Origin: Tetragonia tetragonoides
Taxonomy: Eukaryota > Streptophyta > Magnoliopsida > Caryophyllales > Aizoaceae
NCBI GenBank assembly: GCA_038025085.1
Contig: CM076150.1
Coordinates: forward strand, 4,072,001-4,136,000
Direction of reading: 5' to 3'
Length of the DNA: 64,000 nt
Positions 53,616 to 64,000 of the stretch are shown here, piece by piece. The notes under the pieces were generated by a model that was given only the letters and a program-made list of their open reading frames with translations, did no database searches and was not told the origin of the DNA. The position numbers were made by a program, and so were the translations under genes. How positions within the stretch are numbered: the stretch's first letter is position 1; each line of letters opens with the position of its first letter.

Positions 53616-56382
53616 GATTTCTCCTTTCCAAAATAGTTTCATCCCAAGGAGGGGGAGTGATATTAATGTTGCTATTGCCACAGAAATTCTTTACTCCATG
53701 TCTCTCAAAAAGGGGAAAAAGGGTTGGTTTGCCATTAAAATAGATCTAAAAAAGGCTTATGATAGACTCGAATGGGGAACTTCATTAAAAAGTGCCTCTT
53801 GTCTTTTAATTTGAATGCCCACTCTGTTGATCTTATCATGCACTATATTTCTACATCTATAGCTTATGTTCTTTTCAATGGCAGCCCAACTGAATCTTTT
53901 GACCCTTGTAGAGGGATTAGGCAGGGAGACCCCACTTCTCCCTACCTTTTCATTCTTAGTTTGAATTTCTCTCTAGACTGATCATCCAAGCTTGTGAGGA
54001 TAGAAATTGAAACTCCTTTAAACTTGAAAATTTCCCATATCTCATCTATTCTTTGTAGATGACATCCTCCTCTTTGGGGAAGCCTCTAGGAGCACTGTCA
54101 CCACTGTTAAAAACTTGTTGGATCTATTGTGTAAGCAGTCTGGGCAAAGAATTAACTTTGACAAGAGCAAAGTCTTTTTCTCTGCTAACACAGATACTAA
54201 CACCAAGCATGATTATGGTGAAATCCTGAATATGGATACAACTACCTCTCTTGGAAGCTATCTGGGGTTTCCCTTGACCCACACTAAACCCACCAAGAAC
54301 TTTGTTAACTTCATTGTTGACAAAGTGCGAGCCAAGCTGGCTTCTTGGAAAACTGGGTTTCTTTCTATGGAAGGTAGAGCTGTCCTTATCAACTCTACTC
54401 TTAGGGCTTGTTTACTTGGGAGTAATGGTGATTACATTGTAATACCCATTTTTAAGAGTAAAAGTGGGGTAGAAAGGAAGGATGAGAGATTGATTACATC
54501 TTCCCTTGCAATCATAATTGCTTTCACTTCTATTCATCTCCCTCATCATTTTCCCATGTAAAGATGATTACATTGAGCAATGTAATCAAGCTCCCAAATC
54601 TCATCTTTCTCCTCCCCCTCCTTCCTTTTTTACCCACATTTACTCTATAAAATGGTGGACTACATTGTAATAATGATTACTTACAAGTAAACGCCACCTT
54701 AGTGTCATCCCTTGCTACTACATGCAAAACATGCTTCTCCCCATGTCTATTGTTGAAAAACTTGATAGGATAACTAACAACTTTTTCACGGTCATAATAA
54801 GGGAGCTGGAAAGCTTCACATGGTGAGCTGGAAAGCTTCACATGGTGAGCTGGGGGAAAGTTGTCTTGAATAAAAAGGAAAGGGGGGCAGGGATCAAAAG
54901 CAATGTTACAATGAATGATGTTATTTAAAAGAGCTCGAAAAATCCTTGGCAAACCTGATAATCTTTGCACAAAAACTCTTAAGGAGAAATATATTCTGAA
55001 TAGAGAGCATCCCACACCCCTTCACTAAAGGTTCCCATAAATGGAAATCTGTTGGAGGGGTTGGGAAAAATATTGTAAGAATGTGCATTTGGTTGTTTGC
55101 ATTGGGGAACATATATCCTTTTGGTTTAACAACTGGAGTGGCCTTGGATGTGTTAGGGATTTTTTTTGTGTGATCCTCTTAAAAGGAGCATGAACTTAAC
55201 CTGACTCTTGCTGACTGCTTTGTTAATCAATTCTGGCACCTGGATACCATTTCCTTCATCTTACCCCATGAGGTAATGGACTGGTTCACTAGTGTCACCA
55301 ACCAACCCTCAGGAGGGAATGACTTACTGTGCTTCCAACTTGCAGGCAATGGTAAATTTGACATTAAAGCGGTCTATAGTCTGTTCACTCAGCCTTTAGA
55401 GCATGATATGCAGTGGCTCTGGAAGCTACCCCTCCCCCCAAAGATTTTCTTCTTCATCTGGCTTGCTAGGCAAGATAAAGCATAAAATTCACTCTTAATA
55501 TAAGAAACATTGTCCTTGATAGCGTGTGCTCTGGATGCTTGCATTTTGATGAAAATTCTCAGCATATTTTGAAAGATTATGTCAAATTGGAACATAATCG
55601 CTATGCCTGACACATCCATGCTGCACAATATTCAGGATTGGATTGATTATAACTTGAAATGCAATTTGACTCATCTCTTTGGTCTCCCTTGAAAAACTGT
55701 CTTTGGATTTTACCATTTGGCATATTTGGAAAAGAAGGAACAATGTTATCTTTGATAACCACAATCCCCCCCCCCCAATTGCTAGAAAACTGATTTTGAA
55801 CTCATCATGGGAATTCTTTTCAATGAGAGAAAACCCATGCAAAACAATTAAAAAAACCACCATTTTCCTAGCCTGGAACCCTCCACAAGAGGGTTGGCTC
55901 AAGCTCAATTCAGATGGTTCTAGTCTAGGGAATTCTGGTATGGCTACATTTGCAGGTATATTCCGAGACTCTAGTGGGTATGTGGACACTTTGCTACCAG
56001 AAGGGACTTGGAATAGTGGACAGCCTCACTGTATGGACTCCACAACAGCTATGCACCTACTGTTGGGAGAAAAGAACAACAAACACAATAGCATTCAACC
56101 ATCATTTCGAGAGAGTGTTTTCAACCCTTTAAAGAATATATTCTATTAGTTTGTCTTCTCTTTTAGAGGGTAGAATGGAGATAAGCAATCTTATTATCAC
56201 CCATTTGTATCTAGTTTACTTAAACTCCTCTATTTGAGGAAATTTCAGCAGCATTGTTAGACTCAATGTAGGATCTCGCAGCTTCCCTCCTCTCTTCTCC
56301 CTTGAGTGAGGAGTTGTTTGATCAGAATTAAGCTTCCTTTGGGCAGACATGAGTGCATCATTAGCCATGAATGAATTTAGAG
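53616..56382 (+). pseudogene. LINE (L1-type) copy A, truncated and broken
   Basis: Begins inside the reverse transcriptase (SPFQNSFIPRRGS, KIDLKKAYDRLEW), continues with CRGIRQGDPTSPYLF and the catalytic FVDDILLFGE at about 54050. Next come the thumb (GQRINFDKSKVFF, MEGRAVLINSTL), a zf-RVT region (IKAVYSLFTQPL, PLPPKIFFFIWLAR) and an RNase H start (GWLKLNSDGSSLGNSGMATF). Frameshifts occur after DRLEWG and before FVDD, both shared with copy B. A MITE at 54404-54698 splits the thumb. A 24-bp tandem duplication near 54805-54850 is unique to this copy. The 5' parts (endonuclease, linker) are absent and no poly-A tail is seen. Confidence 0.88.
54404..54698. mobile_element. Tourist-like MITE inside LINE copy A
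   Basis: 295 bp with ends GGGCTTGTTTACTTGGGAG and, inverted, GGTGGCGTTTACTTGTAAG. TTA flanks both sides (54401-54403 and 54699-54701). Removing it restores continuity of the LINE protein from INSTL to SVIPCYYMQNM, which confirms the boundaries. Confidence 0.85.
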
Positions 56383-56504
56383 ACAACATATGGCCCCAAG
56401 GATTAACTGTGACGGTTTGTGATTTGCTTTTGCATTTTAGACAATCTGGTGAAAATCATTAAAAATTGATGCTTCTCTGTTTTTTAATGTTTGAATTTGT
56501 CTCT
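56383..56504 (+). repeat. 122-bp direct repeat, right copy
   Basis: Matches 53494-53615 with a single C/T difference. Confidence 0.92.
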
Positions 56505-57329
56505 AAATTGACTTGAATTCGAAAAGAAGAATTGGAATTTATTATGTATTTTTAGAAGGTCACAGACTCACAATCACTAGGGACAACATCCTTCCTGACT
56601 GAATTGGAATTGGAATTGAAACGATTGTGTCTCTGACTGAATAAATATCTATTATCAATCCTTTGGCGGTTTGCTATACAATTGAGAGAACTTTGTGTTC
56701 TGATTTCCCCTTTAATTCTATTCTTTTGCTCTTTGCGTCAATATTTATCATCTACTTCTAGTTCTTTAACGTCTACCCTGCATCAAAAAGAAAGTGTACA
56801 ATTATTTTCCACGTCCTCATACTTTCTTCCAATGTTATTTTCAGATGGAGCTGAAGCAAATGAGAAGTCCTGTGTTTTTCTCATCATAAACATCCCTTGA
56901 TTCTAAGGTCACTATGTACTTGTAGCAATTGAAAATCCCTCAATTTATTTGGGTGTCCTCCCTCCAGCTATGATTTTGGAAAGCAAAGTCTGACTATGCC
57001 AAACTTGTGTTGGTAAGATCCTCAATTGCCTCTCTAAATCTACCTGAGCTAGAAAAGATAGTACTTGAATTGTGTTCTTTGTGTCACTACTTGTGGCCCC
57101 TATATTTTATATTTTTGTTACGTGAAAATGTTTCATTAGCTAGAGCATGAAACATCATATCAATATATTGCTTATAGAAGAATAAAATTTGCATGATAGC
57201 TATAAAAGACTGTCAGTGCGCTGTAACTATTAATACTAATATAGGCTCCTGCATACTTTCTTGGATTAACAAACAGGAAGGGTTCCCTGTCCAGGAAAGT
57301 AAACAACCTGTGACCAAAGGGGAGAGGCA
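56505..57329. other. Spacer with diverged repeat of 52850-53350
   Basis: 56680-57190 is an old copy of the segment left of LINE copy A, sharing TTTTCAGATGGAGCTGAAG, GGGTGTCCT and CATTAGCTAGAG. No protein family was recognised. The 72-residue ORF at 56682-56900 is not conserved in the other copy. Confidence 0.4.
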
Positions 57330-60300
57330 ATTTCGCATGGAACCAATGTGATTTTTTTTATCCTGGATTTCAAAAATTGGTTAATGATAATTGGCTTAAT
57401 AATCAGAATTTTCTCACCAACTTGGGGAATTTTAAAAATGTTGTCTCAATTTGGAATAAGGAAGTTTTTGGCTATATTTTCAAGGAAAAAAGACATTTAC
57501 TTGCTAGAATTAGGGGCATTCAGACTGCTTTATGTGATGATACCTCTAGTTACCTGTTTGACCTTGAAAGAAAACTCTAGCATGAGCTTGAGGTCATTTT
57601 AGATGAGGAGGAAGTTTATTGGCTTATGAAATCTAGAATGAACTAGATTGGAGATAGAGATAGAAATACCTCCTATTTCCATACCTATGTGTATATTAGA
57701 AGGAAAAGAAACAAAATTATCTCTCTTAAAGATGAAGTGGGAAACCAAATTGACAACCCTGTCAACTAGCAAAACCACGTTGTTCACCACTTTAGAATAT
57801 TGTTCACTACTGACTCTTTGTTTAGCCCTCGTGCATGTCTGGATGACTTTTGTGATGAAGTGAATTCCATTAATATTGCTGATATTCCCTCCCTCTTGGA
57901 TATTAAAAATGTTGTCTTCAGCTTAGCAATACTCAAAGCTCTTGGACCCCATGGCATCCATGCCATCTTTTACCAAAAACAATGGGAGGTGCTAAGCAAC
58001 AGCCTGATTGCTTTTGTGCAAAATGTGTTCACTACTAGGAGATTGCCCCCTGATGTGAATAACTGCTTGATTTGCTTAATTCCTAACAAGGATAACGTAG
58101 AGACAATCAAGAATTTCAGGCTAATTAGTTTGTGTAACACAAGCTACAAGATAATCACAAAATTTTTGGTTATGAGGCTGAGACCTTCTTGAATTCTCTG
58201 ATTTCTCCTTTCCAAAATAGTTTCATCCCAAGGAGGGGGAGTGATGTTAGTGTTGCTATTGCCACAAAAATTCTTTACTCCATGTCTCTCAAAAAGGGGG
58301 AAAAGGGTTGGTTTGCCATTAAAATAGATCTAGAAAAGGCTTATGATAGACTCGAATGGGGAACTTCATTAAAAAGTGCCTCTTGTCTTTTAATTTGAAT
58401 GCCCACTCTGTTGATCTTATCATGCACTATATTTCTACATCTATAGCTTATGTTCTTTTCAATGGCAGCCCAACTGAATCTTTTGACCCTTGTAGAGGGA
58501 TTAGGCAGGGAGACCCCACTTCTCCCTACCTTTTCATTCTTAGTTTGGAATTTCTCTCTAGACTGATCATCCAAGCTTGTGAGGATAGAAATTGGAACTC
58601 CTTTAAACTTGAAAATTTCCCATATCTCATCTATTCTTTGTAGATGACATCCTCCTCTTTGGGGAAGCCTCTAGGAGCACTGTCACCACTGTTAAAAACT
58701 TGTTGGATCTATTGTGTAAGCAGTCTGGGCAAAGAATTAACTTTGACAAGAGCAAAGTCTTTTTCTCTGCTAACACAGATACTAACACCAAGCATGATTA
58801 TGGTGAAATCCTGAATATGGATACAACTACCTCTCTTAGAAGTTATATGGGGTTTCCCTTGACCCACACTAAACCCACCAAGAACTTTGTTAACTTCATT
58901 GTTGACAAAGTGCGAGCCAAGCTGGCTTCTTGGAAAACTGGGTTTCTTCCTATGGAAGGTAGAGCTGTCCTTATCAACTCTACTCTTAGGGCTTGTTTAC
59001 TTGGGAGTAATGGTGATTACATTGTAATACCCATTTTCAAGAGTAAAAGTGGGGTAGAAAGGAAGGATGGGAGATTGATTACATCTTCCCTTGCAATCAT
59101 AATTGCTTTCACTTCTATTCATCTCCCTCATCATTTTCTCATGTAAAGATGATTACATTGAGCAATGTAATAAAGCTTCCAAATCTCATCTTTCTCCTCC
59201 CCCTCCTTCCTTTTTTACCCACATTTACTCTATAAAATGGTGGACTACATTTTAATAATGATTACTTACAAGTAAATGCCACCTTAGTGTCATCCCTTGC
59301 TACTACATGCAAAACATGCTTCTCCCCATGTCTACTGTTGAAAAACTTGATAGGATAACTAACAACTTTTTCAGCGGTCATAATGAGGGAGCTGGAAAGC
59401 TTCACATGGTGAGTTGGGGGAAAGTTGTCTTGAATAAAGAGGAAGGGGGGGGGGCAGGGATCAAAAGCAATGTTACAATGAATGATGTTATTTAAAAGAG
59501 CTCGAAAAATCCTTGGCAAACCTGATAATCTTTGCACAAAAACTCTTAAGGAGAAATATATTCTGAATAGAGAGCATCCCACACCCTTCACTAAAGGTTC
59601 CCATAAATGGAAATCTGTTCGAGGGGTTGGGAAAAATATTGTAAGAATGTGCATTTGGTTGTTTGCATTGGGGAACATATATCTCCTTTTGGTTTAACAA
59701 CTGGAGTGGCCTTGGATGTGTTAGGGATTTTTTGTGTGTGGTCCTCTTAAGGAGCATGAACTTAACCTGACTCTTGCTGACTGCTTTGTTAATCAATTCT
59801 GGCACCTGGATACCATTTCCTTCATCTTACCCCATGAGGTAATGGACTGGTTCACTAGTGTCACCAACCAACCCTCTGGAGGGAATGACTTACCGTGCTT
59901 CTAACTTGCAGGCAATGGTAAATTTGACATTAAAGCGGTCTATAGTCTGTTCACTCAGCCTTTAGAGCATGATATGCAGTGGCTCTGGAAGCTACCCCTC
60001 CCCCCAAAGATTGTCTTCTTCATCTGGCTTGCTAGGCAAGATAAAGCATAAAATTCCCTCTTAATATAAGAAACATTGTCCTTGATAGCGTGTGCTCTGG
60101 ATGCTTGCATTTTGATGAAAATTCTCAGCATATTTTGAAAGATTATGTCAAATTGGAACATAATTGCTATGCCTGACACATCCATGCTGCACAATATTCA
60201 GGATTGGATTGATTATAACTTGAAATGCAATTTGACTCATCCCTTTGGTCTCCCTTGGAAAACTGTCTTTGGATTTTACCATTTGGCATATTTGGAAAAG

Positions 60301-60960
60301 AAGGAACAATGTTATCTTTGATAACCACAATCCCCCCCCCCCCCCCCCCAATTGCTAGAAAACTGATTTTGAACTCATCATGGGAATTCTTTTCAATGAG
60401 AGAAAACCCATGCAAAACAATTCAAAAAACCACCATTTTCCTAGCCTGGAACCCTCCACAAGAGGGTTGGCTCAAGCTCAATTCAGATGGTTCTAGTCTA
60501 GGGAGTTCTGGTATGGCTACATTTGCAGGTATATTCTGAGACTCTAGTGTATGTGGACACTTTGCTACCAGAAGGGACTTGGAATAGTGGACAGCCTCAC
60601 TGTATGGACTCCTCAACAGCTATGCACCTACTGTTAGGAGAAAAGAACAACAAACACAATAGCATTCAACCACCATTTCGAGAGAGTGTTTTCAACCCTT
60701 TAAAGAATATATTCTATTAGTTTGTCTTCTCTTTTTGAGGGTAGAATGAAGATAAGCAATCTTATTATCACCCATTTGTATCTAGTCTACTTAAACTCCT
60801 CTGTTTGAGGAAATTTCAGCAGCATTGTTAGACTCAATGTAGGATCTCGCAGCTTCCCTCCTCTCTTCTCCCTTGAGTGAGGAGTTGTTTGATCAGAATT
60901 TCAGTTGTTTGGGCAGACATGAGTGCATCATTAGCCATGAATGATAGCTTGGATAACAAT
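57330..60960 (+). pseudogene. LINE (L1-type) copy B, more complete, broken
   Basis: Starts in the linker between endonuclease and reverse transcriptase (VVSIWNKEVFGYIFKEKRH). It has RT motifs upstream of those in copy A (LKALGPHGIHAIFYQKQWE, IPNKDNVETIKNFRLISLCN), then the same order as copy A: RRGSDVSVAIATKILYSM, GDPTSPYLFILSLEFL, FVDD near 58635, thumb with a nested MITE, zf-RVT and RNase H start. Multiple stops and frameshifts are present, including two shared with copy A. A poly-C run near 60332-60349 is longer than in copy A. The 5' endonuclease and a clear poly-A tail are missing. The ends are approximate. Confidence 0.88.
58989..59283. mobile_element. Same Tourist-like MITE inside LINE copy B
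   Basis: 295 bp, at the identical position and flanked by TTA (58986-58988 and 59284-59286). Few differences from the copy at 54404-54698. The shared insertion shows that copies A and B descend from one already interrupted LINE. Confidence 0.85.
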
Positions 60961-61887
60961 GTTAGGGAATGATCTCTATTTTGCTTCTTCAAGCTTTTTT
61001 TGAGCATATTCATTTTCACCACAAATAATAAACATCTTACTACCCTTAATCTGTTGCTCCTATGTTCGGCTCACAATCTCATGGAAATGTGGCGATTTAC
61101 CCCCTCTTCCCTCCTATGGCGATATCTGACTGCATTTTATTGATTGCAGGTACTGGAGCACTATAATCTGAAACTCACTATGGTTCCATTCAAAATCCAA
61201 AACTCGACTTAGGAAGCTCACCACCCAAATCAAGGGTTCCTATTATTCAAGGTCTTCCTATCAAACTCCCAATCTTAAAGTTGGGGCACATGCACCTTCA
61301 ATGCTCTAAATCAAGGCCATGTAACTTAACCCACACAAGGAACATAATTCAATTTAGCCCTTGTGCTCAAGTGACACATCAAATTCTTTGTTACTTTTTT
61401 TTGATCTATATATATTACCACAAAAGCGCACATGAAAGATAAATTGCAACTTCCAGGCAATTTTAATATTTTAATAAGCCATATCCATAAATATGGAAAC
61501 AAAACATTCAGATAATTATCCGCAAATATACAATCAAACCTATTCTGAAAATGAACAGTTTAATAACGACATTCGCAAATTTTGAAACAAAACCGACAAA
61601 CCATTAGTGTTCCAATTTACCCATTTTAATTGTGCAATTTAGGAACGGATCATGTGCATCTTGTTGAGATGTTCTTTGTTCTTGACCTCGTTTTTGGACA
61701 CATGTCTACAAATGTAGCACTTTACCTAATAATCAGCTCTGTTACTCCGGTAAAATATGGCATATGCTTGGTCACTTTTCTGCTTAGTGTTATTATTCTT
61801 CTTGGATTGAGACCTATTCCTCCTTGGTTTAGCCATATGAGGTTTCTTTGAGTAACGACCTATTCTCTCTCACTCACTCACTCTCAA
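60961..61887. other. Intergenic, no convincing gene
   Basis: AT-rich DNA. A minus-strand segment near 61845-61735 begins MAKPRRNRSQSKKN and is Lys/Asn-rich, but it is short, soon meets a stop and matches no family I know. The plus-strand ORF at 61630-61851 looks like its shadow. Confidence 0.35.
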
Positions 61888-61895
61888 TTGTAATT

Positions 61896-62432
61896 AGAGA
61901 TGGCAAAACCCGATCCGATCCGCCCGATATCAGACCTGTCCGATACCCGAAAATGTATCAATTATCATTATCCGAAATTGACCTAAAACTGATAACACCC
62001 GTCCCGAAGTTATCCGAAATCAAAATGGACCTGAACCGGCTCTATCCGAAACCCGAGTATATCCGATTTATATGACATAATACTCCAAATGATTGAAAAA
62101 CCCCTTAATAAATATACATGTAATCCTTGTTATTGAAAATTTTCACATAAATATTAGTTTTTCATATTATATTCGACGTTATATGCTCTGAAACCTGAAT
62201 TAAACTTGACCTGATATGACTCGAATCCGACTTAAGCGAAATCCGAACTAACCCGACCCGAATTGACTCGTGACCCAACATTAACATAAACACGAATCTA
62301 TCCGACTCGACCCAATCCGACCCAACCCGACCCGATCACTCTTTTGACCCGATAGATACCGAACCCGTTATAACCAGAAATCGAAAAGATTCGACCCACA
62401 CCCAACCCGATCCGCCCGATTGTCACTTCTAG
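61896..62432. mobile_element. hAT MITE with 8-bp target duplication
   Basis: The termini AGAGATGGCAAAACCCGATC and, inverted, CTAGAAGTGACAATCGGG match imperfectly. A perfect 8-bp duplication TTGTAATT lies at 61888-61895 and 62433-62440. The interior is built of degenerate GACCCGA/ATCCGAAA units with no coding capacity. Confidence 0.75.
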
Positions 62433-63382
62433 TTGTAATTGCTACTTGAGAAACGTTCTATATACCCTAATTTATACTAGAGTGTTTTATAATATATTGT
62501 AAACCATAATATAAAGAAAATAAACTATGACTTTGATTTTATTTATTTAATTTGTTTATATTTTATAGTGCTCAATTTATTGGCGTTCAATTTATTGGTA
62601 AGCTAGCTATGATTTATGCCCGTAGTCCCTTATTCAGTTATAATGTGTTGAAATGTTGGTGACAATGTAACATTTGAAGTTCGAAAATAAATCAAGCCGA
62701 ACTGTAATGGAATCGGTACCAGGAAATTCGATATTGACTCTTATCCTTCTAAACCAATCTAAAACCATATCGAATCGAAAAACCAAAAGAAATCCGAACC
62801 AAATATAATCGAATTTCGATGAACAGAATCCGAAGCCGAACCAAACTCGTGATTCATACCCATACCGAATATAATCGAAATTTGATCACCCGAACCAAGC
62901 TAAACCAAACCCCAATGAAATTTAATCAATCATAAACGGGAAATGAGTTATTTAAAATTAAAAAAAATATTAATTGGCAAAATTTTATATTGTATATTAA
63001 AATATTAAAGTAAGAATGTAGCCTCGTTGAAACAAACCACGTACATTTTTTCAAACTCCATATCACCCTATGTACTTCATTTGCTTACAAATTTGTTTTA
63101 ACACTATTTTATTTTGTTTTTATACAATAGACAAAGAACGCTCAATATAAATTTTTACGTTAAGTACAAAATAAACGGTAAACGATAATTAGCCAAGCGC
63201 AACTTATGTTTCAAATAGCAAAGTAGGATCACCTTTATCTCTCCTTTACTTTTACTTGCATGCTTTTTTTTAGATAAGAAAATTTTTATTAAATAATTGC
63301 TAAAAGAATACAAAAATGGAGGACAAGATAACCTCGGAGTAAAACAAAATATCTACAAGTCACACCAATGATGTTGGACAAC
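62433..63382. other. Intergenic, repeat-rich, no gene
   Basis: AT-rich DNA. 62690-62920 is a block of degenerate AACCGAAC/AATCGAAT units like those in the neighbouring MITE and may be an older relative. No coding features were seen. Confidence 0.4.
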
Positions 63383-64000
63383 CAGTGGCGTATTCAGGAT
63401 TTGAAAACAAGGGTGACAAAATCAATTGAAAATAATTGATATATAATACATCAAACAAAGTTCAATATCAAAGCGTCATACAATCCCAAATTACAACTAA
63501 TGCGGGTAGAAAAAAAAGTTCCAAAATAACCAAATAAAAATTACATTTGTCCTCAACGAGTTTTCATATTTTGAAAATGATTGAGCACTTCATCATTGAT
63601 TACTTCACTAAAGACATCTATCTCAATGAAAGTGACCAAACAATAGTTCAATAGTTCATTGCACATACGATTCCGCAACTTATTTTTGACATATTTCATT
63701 GAAGAAAATACTCTTTCCACACTTGCCGTTGCCACCGGGAGAATCAACACTAGTGTTAGAAGCAAATACACTTGATCATACACCACATGCTTCTTAGTTT
63801 CAACTAGCTTCATGGAAAGCTCGTTAAGGTTTTTCACCTCATCAAATTTTTCATCCTTCTTTATATCCGCAATGTAAATCTCAAGTTGAAATCCAAGTTT
63901 CATCAAAGCAACACTTGAAAAATCAGGCTAAAACTTGACAAGTCTAAGCAATTTTTTCTTATCAAAAGAAGAAAAAGATTCAAGAAGACTTAAACAAGCC
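63383..64000 (-). mobile_element. hAT transposon, 3' end, cut by the window edge
   Basis: The left boundary at 63383 begins CAGTGGCGTATTCAGGATTT, close to the CAGTGGCGGA start known for plant hAT elements of the TTF-finger type. The transposase C-terminus lies just inside and reads leftwards towards this end. The other end is outside the window. TGGACAAC (63375-63382) would be the 8-bp target copy to look for. Confidence 0.7.
63553..64000 (-). pseudogene. hAT transposase C-terminus (dimerisation domain)
   Basis: The hAT C-terminal dimerisation region is clear: YLLLTLVLILPVATASVERV, FSSMKYVKNKLRNRMCNELL, then LNYCLVTFIEIDVF. This fits the TTF-zinc-finger/DUF4371 class. The protein ends at a TGA near 63555. 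Upstream, the frame continues to the window edge (SLLESFSSFDKKKLLRLVKF) but is broken by an in-frame TAG at 63928-63930. The catalytic core and N-terminal finger are outside. One stop in a well-conserved frame suggests recent inactivation, or a sequencing difference. Confidence 0.85.

Noticed and set aside
60332..60349. Poly-C length difference between LINE copies as a coding frameshift
   Set aside because: The run lies in already broken LINE sequence and homopolymer lengths are prone to sequencing error.
61630..61851. 73-residue hydrophobic ORF
   Set aside because: It is opposite a short Lys/Asn-rich minus-strand ORF and has no recognisable family.

Overview
The window is nuclear DNA from a plant, probably a eudicot. 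It has spliced host genes with GT/AG introns, a cytokinin oxidase/dehydrogenase gene, and plant transposable elements of nearly every class. Species cannot be fixed from the sequence. Two host loci are recognisable: the 3' exons of a DENR-type translation factor (4633-8721, +) and a complete five-exon cytokinin oxidase/dehydrogenase gene, CKX (20149-24744, +). Nearly everything else is mobile DNA, much of it nested, with terminal repeats and target-site duplications that can be read directly.

Layout: 1-2602 is the 5' part of a decayed hAT element (BED finger/DUF659 transposase, minus strand) running off the left edge. 2603-20148 holds the DENR exons, a Tourist-like MITE (9608-9916, TTA duplication), a 1.15-kb Mutator-like element with about 100-bp inverted termini and a 9-bp duplication (12046-13196), a Stowaway-like MITE, a LINE remnant, SINE-like pieces and several hAT-like MITEs. 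CKX follows, with MITEs in three of its four introns. 27354-30083 is a very young Ty1/copia element with identical 5-bp duplications. It encodes only Gag plus the protease start (TR-GAG type) and sits between inverted copies of an AT-rich repeat.

32129-50799 is one 18.7-kb Ty3/gypsy element of the Tat lineage in minus orientation. It has 1.5-kb LTRs, a perfect ACTAT target duplication, a tRNA-Arg-like primer site and a broken gag-pol with dual RNase H. Between pol and its 3' LTR it carries two genes on the opposite strand: a seven-exon plant-mobile-domain (PMD) gene and a second intron-containing gene resembling the retroelement-associated DUF7745 family. This region also holds hairpin-forming 53-bp tandem repeats, arrays of GCGG-N5-CCGC palindromes shared with the LTRs, and an insertion containing a copied CKX exon. 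This accessory block is the most interesting part of the window.

50805-61000 holds a (TAA)n microsatellite and two copies of the same dead LINE, both interrupted by the same MITE. The first copy is bounded by a 122-bp direct duplication. The window ends with a hAT MITE with an 8-bp duplication (61896-62432) and the 3' end of a second hAT transposase (63383 to beyond 64000, minus strand).

The host genes do not form a pathway. DENR acts in translation re-initiation and CKX degrades cytokinins. The element genes work within their own elements, and most autonomous ones carry stops or frameshifts.
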